From the NCBI RefSeq assembly GCF_026262505.1, contig NC_067208.1, positions 3,109,962-3,173,961 on the forward strand: a stretch of 64,000 nucleotides of DNA, written 5' to 3'. The notes below the pieces were generated by a model. That model searched no databases. It was not told the DNA's origin and saw nothing but the letters and a program-made list of their open reading frames with translations. Shown here piece after piece: positions 38,101-48,548 of this stretch; positions within the stretch are counted from its first letter, which is position 1; each line of letters begins with the position of its first letter. The position numbers were made by a program, and so were the translations under genes. The stretch is from Trichomonas vaginalis G3. Its lineage: Eukaryota > Parabasalia > Trichomonadida > Trichomonadidae.

Positions 38101-41100
38101 TAACAAAAAATTACTTTTTTAAAAAAAAGACCGAATACGTTTCACAGCGAGAAAAAAATAAAAGGCAAGATAGAATTTTCTAGACATAAAGAAGTTGTTT
38201 ACCGAGTTTTAGCTCTTATCTCTAACAAAAATTAATTTTTAAAAAAAAAGACCGAATACGTTTCACAGCGAGAAAAAAATAAAAGGCAAGATAGAATTTT
38301 CTAAACATAAAGAAGTTGTTTACCGAGTTTTAGCTCTTATCTCTAACAAAAAATTATTTTAAAAAAAAACCGAATACGTTTCACAGCGAGAAAAAAATAA
38401 AAGGCAAGAAGAATTTTCTAGACATAAAGAAGTTGTTTACCGAGTTTTAGCTCTTATCTCTAACAAAATTAATTTTTAAAAAAAGACCGAATACGTTTCA
38501 CAGCGAGAAAAAAATAAAAGGCAAGATAGAATTTTCTAGACATAAAGAAGTTTTTTACCGAGTTTTAGCTCTTATCTCTAACAAAAAATTATTTTTAAAA
38601 AAAAAGACCGAATACGTTTCACAGCGAGAAAAAAATAAAAGGCAAGATAGAATTTTTAGACATAAAGAAGTTGTTTAACCGAGTTTTAGCTCTTATCTCT
38701 AACAAAAATAACTTTTTTAAAAAAAAGACCGAATAACGTTTCACAGCGAGAAAAAATAAAAGGCAAGATAAGATTTTCTAGACATATAAAGAAGTTGTTT
38801 ACCGAGTTTTAGCTCTTATCTCTAACAAAAAATTAATTTTTTAAAAAAAGACCGAATACGTTTACAGCGAGAAAAAAATAAAAGGCAAGATAGAATTTTC
38901 TAGACATAAAGAAGTTGTTTTACCGATTTTTAGCTCTTTATCTCTAACAAAAATAATTTTAAAAAAAAGACCGAATACGTTTCACAGCGAGAGAAAAAAA
39001 TAAAAGGCAAGATAGAATTTTCTAGACATAAAGAAGTTGTTTACCGAGTTTTAGCTCTTATCTCTAACAAAAAATTAATTTTTAAAAAAAGACCGAATAC
39101 GTTTCACAGCGAAGAAAAAATAAAAGGCAAGATAGAATTTTCTAGACATAAAGAAGTTGTTTTACGAGTTTTAGCTCTTATCTCTAACAAAAAATTAACT
39201 TTTTAAAAAAAAGACCGAATACGTTTCACAGCGAGAAAAAAATAAAGGCAAGATAGAATTTTCTAGACATAAAGAAGTTGTTTTACCCGAGTTTTAGCTC
39301 TTATCTCTAACAAAAAATTAATTTTTAAAAAAAAGACCGAATACGTTTCACCAGCGAGAAAAAATAAAAGGCAAATAGAATTTTCTAGACATAAAGAAGT
39401 TGTTTACCGAGTTTTAGCTCTTATCTCTAACAAAAATTATTTTTTAAAAAAGACCGAATACGTTTCACAGCGAGAAAAAATAAAAGGCAAGATAGAATTT
39501 TCTAGACATAAAGAAGTTGTTTACGAGTTTTAGCTCTTATCTCTAACAAAAATTAATTTTTAAAAAAAGACCGATACGTTTTACAGCGAGAAAAAAATAA
39601 AAGGCAAGAATAGATTTCTAGACATAAAGAAGTGTTTACCGAGTTTTAGCTCTTATCTCTAACAAAATTAATTTTTAAAAAAACCGAATACGTTCACAGC
39701 GGAGAAAAAATAAAGGCAAGATAGAATTTTCTAAGACATAAAGAAGTTGTTTACCGAGTTTTAGCTCTTATCTCATAACAAAATTAATTTTTAAAAAAAG
39801 ACCGAATACGTTTCACAGCGAGAAAAAAATAAAAGGCAAGATAGAATTTTCTAGACATAAAGAAGTTGTTTACGAGTTTTAGCTCTTATCTCTAACAAAA
39901 AATTAATTTTTTAAAAAAAAGACCAATACGTTTCACAGCGAGAAAAAAATAAAAGGAAATAGAATTTTCTAGAACAATAAAGAAGTTGTTTACCGAGTTT
40001 TAGCTCTTATCTCCAACAAAAAATTAATTTTTTAAAAAAAAGACCGAATACGTTCCACAGCGAGAAAAAAATAAAAGGCAAGATAGAATTTTCTAGACAT
40101 AAAGAAGTTGTTTACCGAGTTTTAGCTCTTATCTCTAACAAAAAATTATTTTTAAAAAAAAGACGAATACGTTTTCACAGAGAGAAAAAAATAAAAGGCA
40201 AGATAGAATTTTCTAGACATAAAGAAGTTGTTTACCGAGTTTTAGCTCTTATCTCTAACAAAAAATTACTTTTAAAAAAAGACCGAATACGTTTCACAGC
40301 GAGAAAAAAATAAAAAGGCAAGATAGAATTTTTAGACATAAAGAAAGTTGTTTACCGGAGTTTTAGCTCTTATCTCTAACAAAAAATTATTTTTAAAAAA
40401 AAAAAAGACCGAATACGTTTCACAAGCGAGAAAAAAATAAAAGGCAAGATAGAATTTTCTAGACATAAAGAAGTGTTTACCGAGTTTTAGCTCTTTCTCT
40501 AACAAAAAATTATTTTTAAAAAAAAAGACCGAATACGTTTCACAGCGAGAAAAAATAAAGGCAAGATAGAATTTTCTAGACATAAAGAATTTGTTTACCG
40601 AGTTTTAGCTCTTATCTCTAACAAAAAATAATTTTTAAAAAAAAAGACCGAATACGTTTCACAGCGAGAAAAAAATAAAAGGCAAGATAGAATTTTCCTA
40701 GACATAAAGAAGTTGTTTACCGAGTTTTAGCTCTTACTCTAACAAAAAATTAATTTTTAAAAAAAGACCGAATACGTTTTCACAAGCGAGAAAAAAATAA
40801 AAGGAAGATAGAATTTTCTAGACATAAAGAAGTTGTTTACCGAGTTTTAGCTCTTATCCTAACAAAAAATTAATTTTTTAAAAAAAGACCGAATACGTTT
40901 CACAGCGAGAAAAAAATAAAAGGCAAGATAGAATTTTCTAGACATAAAAAGTTGTTTACCCGAGTTTTAAAGCTCTTATCTCCTAAACAAAAATTTATTT
41001 TAAAAAAAAGACCGAATACGTTTCACAGCGAGAAAAAAATAAAAGGCAAGATAGAATTTTTCTAGACATAAAAGAATTGTTTACCGAGTTTTAGCTCTTA

Positions 41101-42833
41101 TCTCTAACAAAATTACTTTTTAAAAAAAAGACCGAATAGTTTCACAGCGAGAAAAAAAAATAAAAGGCAAGATAGAATTTTCTAGACATAAAGAAGTTGT
41201 TTACCGAGTTTTAGCTCTTATTCTAACAAAAAATTAATTTTTAAAAAAAAGACCGAATACGTTTCAACAGCGAGAAAAAAATAAAAGGCAAGATAGAATT
41301 TTTCTAGACATAAAGAAGTTGTTTACCGAGTTTTAGCTCTTATCTCTAACAAAATTAATTTTTAAAAAAAAGACCGAATACGTTCAACAGCGAGAAAAAA
41401 ATAAAAGGCAAGATAGAATTTTCTAGACATAAAGAAGTTGTTTACCGAGTTTTAGCTCTTATCTCTAACAAAAAATTAATTTTTATAAAAAAGACCGAAT
41501 ACGTTTCACAGCGAGAAAAAAATAAAAGGCAAGATAGAATTTTCTAGACATAAAGAGTTTTTTACCGAGTTTTAGCTCTTATCTCTAACAAAAAATTTTT
41601 TTAAAAAAAGACCGAATACGTTTCACAGCGAGAAAAAAATAAAAGGCAAGATAGAATTTTCTAGACATAAAGAAGTTGTTTACGAGTTTTAGCTCTTATC
41701 TCTAACAAAAAATTAATTTTTAAAAAAAGACGAATACGTTTCACAGCGAGAAAAAAATAACAAGATAGAATTTTCTAGACATAAAGAAGTTGTTTACCGA
41801 TTTTAGCTCTTATCTCTAACAAAAAATTAATTTTTAAAAAAAGACCGAATACGTTTCACAGCGAGAAAAAATAAAAGGCAAGATAGAATTTTCTAGACAT
41901 AAAGAAGTTGTTTACCGAGTTTTAGCTCTTATCTCTAACAAAAATTACTTTTTAAAAAAAAGACCGAATACGTTTCACAGCGAGAAAAAATAAAAGGCAA
42001 GATAGAATTTTCTAGACATAAAGAAGTTGTTTACCGAGTTTTAGCTCTTATCTCTAACAAAAAATTAAATTTTTAAAAAAAAAGACCGAATACGTTTCAC
42101 AGCGAGAAAAAAATAAAAGGCAAAGATAGAATTTTCTAGACATAAAAAGTTGTTTACCGAGTTTTAGCTCTTATCTCTAACAAAAATTAATTTTTAAAAA
42201 AAAAAGACCGAATACGTTCACCAGCGAGAAAAAAAAAAAGGCAAGATAGAATTTTCTAGACATAAAGAAGTTGTTTACCGAGTTTTAGCTCTTATCTCTA
42301 AACAAAAATTAATTTTTAAAAAAAAGACCGAATACGTTTCACAGCGAGAAAAAAAATAAAGGCAAGATAGAATTTTCTAGACATAAAGAAGTTGTTTACG
42401 AGTTTTAGCTCTTATCTCTAACAAAAAATTAATTTTTAAAAAAAAGACGAATACGTTTCACAGCGAGAAAAAATAAGGCAAGATAGAATTTTCTAGACAT
42501 AAAGAGTTGTTTACCAGTTTTAGCTCTTATCTCTACAAAAAATTAATTTTTAAAAAAAAGACCGAATACGTTTCACAGCGAGAAAAAAATAAAAGGCAAG
42601 ATAGAATTTTCTAGACATAAAGAAGTTGTTTACCGAGTTTTAGCTCTTATCTCTAACAAAAAATTAATTTTAAAAAAAAGACCGAAATCGTTTCACAGCG
42701 AGAAAAAATAAAAGGCAAGATAGAATTTTCTAGACATAAAGAAGTTGTTTACCGGTTTTAGCTCTTATCTCTAACAAAAAATTAATTTTTTAAAAAAAAG
42801 ACGAATAACGTTTCACAGCGAAAAAAAATAAAA
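11171..42833 (+). repeat. 121-bp satellite array, about 260 copies
   Basis: A head-to-tail array with a 121-bp unit marked by TTAGCTCTTATCTCTAAC, a TTAATTTTT/poly-A block, GACCGAATACGTTTCACAGC, a second poly-A block, GGCAAGATAGAATTTTCTAG and GACATAAAGAAGTTG. Units between about 12.4 and 26 kb are almost identical and differ chiefly in poly-A length. From about 26 kb on, and especially near 31-41 kb, many units carry one-base indels. The first unit is diverged, as expected at an array edge; the last is cut in mid-unit at the Maverick border. No gene is inside: 121 is not a multiple of 3, and the few ORFs are chance readings through damaged units. Confidence 0.97.
32466..32490. other. Assembly gap of 25 N within the satellite
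   Basis: Twenty-five undetermined bases replace the part of one 121-bp unit between its first poly-A block and the GCGAGAAAA block. The length is about that expected from the missing unit part, so the gap looks like a small consensus failure, although the array length here is not reliable. Confidence 0.95.
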
Positions 42834-43016
42834 CACTGTACACTGATTTTCATTTTCATTTCCAGTCACCTTTAGCTTATTATTTTTTTTCTTTTCTTTC
42901 ATTTAATTATAAATTATTTCCATAATCCGTTTATTTACTGTACCATTTTCTTTATATCTTTGAATCTCCATACTAGAACTTATAGAATATTTTGAATGTT
43001 TAACGTATTCATTAGA
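42834..43016. other. Left end of the right Maverick, non-coding
   Basis: An AT-rich, pyrimidine-biased stretch starting CACTGTACACTGATTTTC directly at the cut satellite unit. No gene. It should hold the Maverick terminal repeat, but I could not find its inverted partner near 59.4-60.3 kb. Confidence 0.4.
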
Positions 43017-43472
43017 AATGAATCCTTACAAAAACTGCTAAATCATGGATATGGGACCTTATAAATACTGGTTTAACAGCTGCTTCATATGGAGTTCTTC
43101 AATACCAAATCGGAAAGATATGGGCAGTACTTGGTGAAGAAGCTTTAGATGACGTTAAAAATGCTTTGAACTTCATTTCAAATGGTTCGGATACTATTAA
43201 AACTTTATCTGGTTGGATGCAAGAAACAAGGAGTCAAATAGATTACTGTAAGACGTATAGCAAACAATGCACGTACGGGATTGGATACTTTACGAGAAGC
43301 ACAAAATACACTAAAGGAAGCAAATGATATTCTTGGCTCAGTATCAGACATACATGAAGATTGGCTTAAAGGTATTGACAAATCTTTAAAAAATCACAGT
43401 CAGTCTATTGCTGACTACAAGAAAAGTATAGATTTTTACATAGTGCTATGGACGTACATGATGGAAGCATAA
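43017..43472 (+). pseudogene. Helical virion-type gene upstream of the fibre, broken
   Basis: Readable parts are KSWIWDLINTGLTAASYGVL, ALNFISNGSDTIKTLSGWMQ and, near the end, EAQNTLKEANDILGSVSD followed by GIDKSLKNHSQSIADYKKSI. A short hydrophobic N-terminal helix is followed by long amphipathic helices with coiled-coil spacing, as in stalk or adaptor proteins. It ends 12 bases before the fibre gene, so it may belong to the same transcription unit. The family is not recognised, and the reading is interrupted about once or twice. Confidence 0.4.
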
Positions 43473-43484
43473 GGAACTTACTTA

Positions 43485-45339
43485 ATGCTAACAATAACTT
43501 ACCAGGAACTATATAAAGCATTTATAAAGTCCTTTGTAAAACCCGGTGCTCTAACATTTAGGTCTTTGAGAGCAAGAGCATTGAAGTCAAGAGATGCAGA
43601 AACTCCAACAGAAACTCCAGAAGAACCACCAAAACCAACAGCTAATGAAATATTGTTCGAATATTTTCCAAGGTACTCTGTTCTCATTGCATACATTCAA
43701 GAAATACTTAAGAAAGCAGACTTGACTTTAGGAGATGATGAAAGTTCTGTATATCTTTCGTTCCAGTTTCAAATAGCAGAACTTTTGAGACAGATATGCT
43801 TAATGTATGACAACATCTCTGATTTCACAAGATATGATGACGACCATGACCCCGAACACGGTGAAGAAGAAGTTTTACAAACATCCATTAAGACAGGAAA
43901 GGTTTTAACTCAAAGTCTCATTATTGACACCAAAGATGGCGAAGTGGACGTTCTTCAAGAGCTGAAGAAAAATACTTCTTCGGGAGGTGGTGGTAGGCAT
44001 GAACTTGAAATAAATGAGATAGAAGAGAAATTAGCCGAAAAAGCAGATAAAAACCACGTTCATTATATAACTTCAGACGAACAGATTATAACGGACTACC
44101 ATGGATATTTAACACGAAGTGATGAAGCGAAGACAAAAAATGTTAATGAAAGAAGATATAAATACATTCGTGCTAAAGGTTATGATATACGCTGTACTGT
44201 ACAGTATGACACGGGTAAAGCACCAGAAGCATTTGGTTATAACGATGAAATTTATGCCTCTACTTTCTCTGTTAACGGTGTATTAGTTGAACCAAGATTT
44301 ACTTTGAGAGTTAAGTCAAAAATAACGTTTGAAGATGCTATTAAAAGTAAAGCTGACAAAGATGAACTCGAAGCAATGAACAAAGTTTTGAAATCTCATA
44401 AACACAACATCTCCGATATAAATGAACTTCAAGCTACATTAGACAGTAAAGCTGACAAGAACCATACACATAAATCCTTCACTACTGTTAGAGCAGACGA
44501 CATAATATTGAACTTTGACCTTGGTTCAAGTGCACCATTAGAAAATCCAAGTACAAGCGTAAAAGATACTCTTAACAATTTAGATAAGAGTTGCAGGAAT
44601 ATCGAAGATCATGCCAGAAACTTTGAAGCATATGAACTACCAACAATGTTAGATAAGAAAGCTGACAAGAACCATACACATAAATCCTTCACTACTGTTA
44701 GAGCAGACGACATAATATTGAACTTTGACCTTGGTTCAAGTGCACCATTAGAAAATCCAAGTACAAGCGTAAAGATACTCTTAACAATTTAGATAAGAGT
44801 TGCAGGAATATCGAAGATCATGCCAGAAACTTTGAAGCATATGAACTACCAACAATGTTAGATAAGAAAGCAGACAAAACAGAGCTTCAAACATTAAAGA
44901 CAGAAAATACTTCAAACATTATATCCCATTGGTTCTATTTATACGTCAATGAACTCAACAAATCCAGAAACAGTTTTAGGTTTTTGGTACATGCACAGAT
45001 TGTAGACAAAATCTTATACTGTGCTAACTCTTCAAAGCAAACGGGTGGTTCAAAGAAAATTAAAGAAGCAAACCTTCCACGCCACACTCATACAGGAACT
45101 ACAAACTTTTCTGGCGACCATAGCCACTCATTACGAGACCATCCATTATACAACTCAGAATATAAAGCTGGCAATGACGTTTTATCTCCAGATATATAAC
45201 CATTCAGCAAAAAAAGACTTTTCGACAAACTGAACACAGGAGAAATCATGTCCATACTTTCAAACAAATCCAACAGGGAAGTGGAGCAGACTATATGCCA
45301 CCTTATATGACGGTTTATGCATGGGTTAGAACGGCCTGA
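43485..45339 (+). pseudogene. Phage tail-fibre/collar-like fibre protein, broken
   Basis: Likely a receptor-binding spike or fibre of the ancestral particle. Domains in order: a helical N-terminal part with an acidic Pro/Thr linker (ETPTETPEEPPKPTANE), a Gly-rich turn (SSGGGGRHE), repeated fibre motifs of the type KADKNHTHKSFTTVRADDI and LDSKADKNHTH, a tail-collar-like LPRHTHTGTTNFSGDHSHSL, and a closing PPYMTVYAWVRTA. The (A)DKNHTH repeats, the HTHTG...GDHSHS block and the PPY.T...W.RTA ending are each hallmarks of phage tail fibre/collar proteins and of fibre-like proteins of some large DNA viruses. A 210-bp segment is duplicated in tandem (44451-44870). The gene is broken in about three places. 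It lies between the helical gene and the integrase. Confidence 0.7.
44451..44870 (+). repeat. 210-bp tandem duplication in the fibre gene
   Basis: GCTGACAAGAACCATACACA starts at 44451 and again at 44661, and the two copies look almost identical over their length. Each unit encodes one NHTH fibre repeat with its VRADDIILNFDLGSSAPLEN segment. The near identity suggests a recent lengthening or shortening of the fibre shaft. Confidence 0.9.
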
Positions 45340-45397
45340 AAGTCCTGAGCTCCAAAAGAGCGAACAGCATGAAATTACTAAATTTAACTTTACATAA

Positions 45398-46476
45398 ATG
45401 AGCTTGAAAGAAGTTCGAACAACATCCATGGAGGTCATTTAAGAAGTTCAATGAAGCTGCAAAAAAGTTGGGATTTACTAACAGAGCTGAAGTGAAAAGG
45501 TTCTTTGACAAAAATGTTGTACATCAAACAAAAATAAACCCTTACGACTACTTTTTACCAATTTACTCCAACGCTCCTGACGCATACCAATTTGACACTC
45601 TCATTCAAAGCAGAAAAGGAACATAAAACCATTCCTCATCTTTATTAATGTTAACACTCGTAAAGCATATGCATATCCAATGAAAAAATAAAAACTGAAG
45701 TGTTAAGAGTTTTACAAAAGTTTGTAGCAGAACATAAACCCAAGTACTTTAACATCAGACCAAGACAGTGCATACCTCAGCAATGAAATCACAGAATTTC
45801 TCATTAAGCATAACATAACTCACTACACTACTGAAGACCATAACCATAACATACTCGGCATCATAAACCGCTTCATAAGGACTCTCAGAGATTTAAACAA
45901 GAGCGAGACTTTACCGAAGAAACAATGAAACATTTTCTCGAAGTATATAATTCCTCAACACATTCTACAACAGGACATACACCAAATTCAATGACACAAC
46001 AACAAGAAGAAAAGTATATACAAAAGAAACGAAGTCAAACACAAAATATCAGAAATTCAACACAATTTACCCTCATTCCTGGTACAAAAGTTCGTGTAGT
46101 TCTTGACGACAAACCGTTGACAAAGAAACGTTTAAGGTTAAGTAGAAATTATTATATCGTAGACTCTACGCAAGGTAATGGATATCTTATAAAAGCTGCC
46201 GACGACTCTATTGCGTTTTATCCTCGTCATAAATTAGTCGAAAGTAGTAATGGCAAACTTGCTGAAACCATTGACGAAGCAAAGCGAGGAGTGGTTATTG
46301 AAATACTTGGCTATAACATAAACGATGACACTTATAAAGTAAGATATGAAGGAGGCGTTGAAGATGTTATACCATCTAAGAACTTGAGAGAATCTAAACC
46401 AACTCATCTGGGTCCATTAGAGCGGGAGTACTGGAAAGACAAAAATAAGCCAGAAAGAATAAGAAAATTCTTCTAA
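45398..46476 (+). pseudogene. Maverick rve integrase with C-terminal chromo/SH3-like tail, broken
   Basis: An N-terminal helical part reads FKKFNEAAKKLGFTNRAEVK; then YQFDTLIQSRKG (first Asp strand), NTRKAYAYPMK, a SDQDSAYLSNEITEFL segment (second Asp), LGIINRFIRTLRDLNKS (third acidic region) and a YNSSTHSTTGHTPNSM helix. The C-terminal part is open and ends in GVVIEILGYNINDDTYKVRY...VIPSKNLRES, a small beta-barrel resembling a chromo or SH3-like reader. It has the same layout as the left Maverick's integrase but opposite orientation. It is broken in several places in its first half. Confidence 0.75.
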
Positions 46477-46652
46477 ACTTTTTCGTTGGATGTAAATCAG
46501 ACATGAACGAGAACAGTCATGAAATTATTAATGGTACCATTTATTTTAACATAAACTTTATTTATGTTAGAATGTTAGATCTAACACGTTTTCTAACCAC
46601 TTTTCTAACCTCATTTCTACCCTCATGAATTTTCATGAATTTCCTTAAGATA

Positions 46653-46703
46653 GAAAAAATAAAGTTAGTTTTATTTTTATTTATTTTTTTATTTTGTATG
46701 TAA
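46653..46703 (+). promoter_or_regulatory. Promoter block of the first KilA-N gene
   Basis: About 50 bases, from GAAAAAATAAAGTTAG to TTTTGTATGTAA, are the same as at 48491-48540 upstream of the second KilA-N gene except for one A. The identity stops a few bases before each ATG, so the block was copied with, or is strongly kept for, these two genes. It contains T-rich TTTTTATTT elements like the other promoters of the element. Confidence 0.65.
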
Positions 46704-46711
46704 GAACAGAA

Positions 46712-47374
46712 ATGTCAGTCGAAGCACAGACGTTCACGAACAAATCTAATGGCGAAACATTCACAAAAGGCACTTATAATGGTATTGAAGTCTTACGTAG
46801 AGACAAGGATGGTTATATAAATGCAACAAATATGTGTCAGCAGTTTAGGAAAGACTTTAGAAAGTTGTTGGAAAATAAGTCCTGGGAAGAGTATTATAAG
46901 GCATTTTGTGAAGAATATAGCAACCGTCTGAATTCCGGCGGTTGCTTTTTATACAAAATTCATGCAGGAATTCCTGATGAAATCAAACAGGTTAGAGGAA
47001 CGTATGTAGACGCAAGACTTATAAACTATATAGCAATGTGGGCTTCTCCAAAATATTGCATAGCAGTTGGAAAAATTATGGACTCCATAGACAAGAAAGT
47101 TCATGAGAAGTTAGATGAAGAAGAACTCGAAGATACAGTAGAGAATGCTAAACCTTTGTTCGAACAAGAAGTTAGAAAAATGTGCGAAAAACAATTAGAA
47201 CATGAACGTGAGATATATTATGGTTATAGAGATTCTCCATACGAACTAGACCAATGGGAACAAGAAGATTTAAAGAGAGAATTTAGAGAATATGAACTCG
47301 CTAAGATAGCATTAGAAACTGCAGAAAAGAAGTTAAAAGTTTGGGGTCGTTTTGTACAAAAATATTGTGAGTAA
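46712..47374 (+). CDS. KilA-N domain protein, 220 aa
   Basis: KilA-N domains bind DNA and are frequent in large DNA viruses, phages and some virus-like elements, usually as regulators. Here the N-terminal half holds DGYINATNMCQQF (residues 33-45) and the second core, RGTYVDARLINYIAMWASPK (95-114). The C-terminal part is a charged helix ending ELAKIALETAEKKLKVWGRF. I take the ATG at 46712 rather than the upstream TTG, because the shared promoter block ends just before it. It is unbroken. A GC-rich hairpin (46919-46946) is translated in frame between the two KilA-N cores. The C-terminal tail resembles the small ORF at 49432. It follows the integrase in the same direction. Confidence 0.85.
   Translation: MSVEAQTFTNKSNGETFTKGTYNGIEVLRRDKDGYINATNMCQQFRKDFRKLLENKSWEEYYKAFCEEYSNRLNSGGCFLYKIHAGIPDEIKQVRGTYVDARLINYIAMWASPKYCIAVGKIMDSIDKKVHEKLDEEELEDTVENAKPLFEQEVRKMCEKQLEHEREIYYGYRDSPYELDQWEQEDLKREFREYELAKIALETAEKKLKVWGRFVQKYCE
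46919..46946 (+). other. Hairpin inside the first KilA-N reading frame
   Basis: AGCAACCG and CGGTTGCT form an 8-bp perfect stem with a 12-nt loop containing GAATTC and CCGG. It is markedly more GC-rich than its surroundings and is translated as part of SNRLNSGGCF between the two KilA-N cores. Confidence 0.7.
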
Positions 47375-47390
47375 ATGAACCATTTATTTT

Positions 47391-47800
47391 TGCTGAATTC
47401 GTGAGATTCTGAGTAAAATGACATATGGCACGTGTCAAACCGTTGAGTTTTCACAAAATTCCAAAAATAACGTTTACCATGTAAAATGGTTATAAATAAT
47501 GAGGGTAGAATTCGTGGTAGAAATTAGGTTAGATATACCCATCTACCCTAAAAATTATTTTTGCTGAATTCGTGAGATTCTGAGTAAAATGACATATGGC
47601 ACGTGTCAAACCGTTGAGTTTTCACAAAATTCCAAAAATAACGTTTACCATGTAAAATGGTTATAAATAATGAGGGTAGAATTCGTGGTAGAAATTAGGT
47701 TAGATATACCCATCTACCCTAAAAATTATTTTTGCTGAATTCGTGAGATTCTGAGTAAAATGACATATGGCACGTGTCAAACCGTTGAGTTTTCACACAT
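47391..47800 (+). repeat. 171-bp direct repeat, two copies plus a partial third
   Basis: TGCTGAATTCGTGAGATTCT starts at 47391, 47562 and 47733. The first two units are essentially identical and the third diverges about 65 bases in, after GAGTTTTCACA. No ORF. The repeat starts just after the first KilA-N stop and includes its 3' flank, suggesting duplication of an intergenic regulatory or termination segment. Confidence 0.9.
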
Positions 47801-48490
47801 TTTAAAAATTGCTGCGGAAAGTTCGTCAAAAAAGTGAAGGTTCCCAACGGTTTCAAACCGCCATACTTTACATGAAGATAGTTTACAATGTCAACTAAAT
47901 ATCATGTACGATAGAAACGGTTATGTAAGGCTTACATTTTGTAAAGTTTTGTCCTGATTCAAGACAAGTCTTGTATTTTTTCAGAACAAGTCTTGTATTT
48001 TTTCAAGACAAATCTTATCCTGATTCAGAACAAGACTTGCACTTTTTAGTCAGTTTTTCTTGTAAAGTTCTCAAATTTGAGAACAATTGTCCTGATTCAA
48101 GACAAGTCTTGTATTTTTTCAGAACAAGTCTTGTATTTTTTCAAGACAAATCTTGTCCTGATTCAAGACAAGTCTTGCACTTTTTCAGGAAATCCTATCG
48201 TCCAACTTTACAAATGTCACTTTTTCAACATGATTGCATTTTGGTCGGGGGACAACTTTCTCTCATTTTGTCACTTTTTTCTATCGTCGTGTTTTGTCAC
48301 TTTTCCCTCAGGGTGTGTGTCAGAAAATATCCAAAATCTTTATAGCCTCGTATCTCCTTCAATTCTTGACGGTTTGACATGTATGACACACCATTCAATT
48401 CAGAATTATGTGCTGAATCTTATGACCTTCATTTGTTCGTGACTTCTTTTCACATATGTAACCATGAATTTTTAACATTTCTTTAACACA
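47801..48490. repeat. Non-coding block with repeated CAAGACAAGTCTTG hairpins
   Basis: A roughly 138-bp passage beginning GTCCTGATTC occurs twice (about 47950 and 48089). CAAGAC-aa-GTCTTG, an inverted repeat with a 2-nt centre, appears at 47960-47973, 48098-48111 and 48164-48177, with further AGAACAAGTCTTG variants between. CGGTTT-c-AAACCG lies at 47848-47860. Two overlapping plus-strand ORFs (47971-48345 and 48077-48442) are by-products of the T-rich repeat and look non-coding. Confidence 0.7.
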
Positions 48491-48540
48491 GAAAAATAAA
48501 GTTAGTTTTATTTTTATTTATTTTTTTATTTTGTATGTAA
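48491..48540 (+). promoter_or_regulatory. Promoter block of the second KilA-N gene
   Basis: A 50-base block matching 46653-46703 except for one A. It ends TTTTGTATGTAA, 8 bases before the ATG at 48549. Confidence 0.65.
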
Positions 48541-48548
48541 AGACAGTA

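Noticed and set aside
40332-40583. 83-aa minus-strand ORF in the satellite
   Set aside because: Arises only from indel-rich units in the noisy part of the array.
11171-42833. CRISPR-like array
   Set aside because: The whole 121-bp unit is repeated with no variable spacers, and the context is eukaryotic, so it is a satellite.
46696-46716. GTATGT...ACAG as a tiny intron before the KilA-N starts
   Set aside because: GTATGT resembles a trichomonad 5' splice site, but the space is only about 15 bases and there is no proper branch/3' signal; it is part of the shared promoter block.
47971-48442. Two overlapping plus-strand ORFs
   Set aside because: Phe/Ser/Cys-rich translations of the T-rich hairpin repeats in two frames at once.
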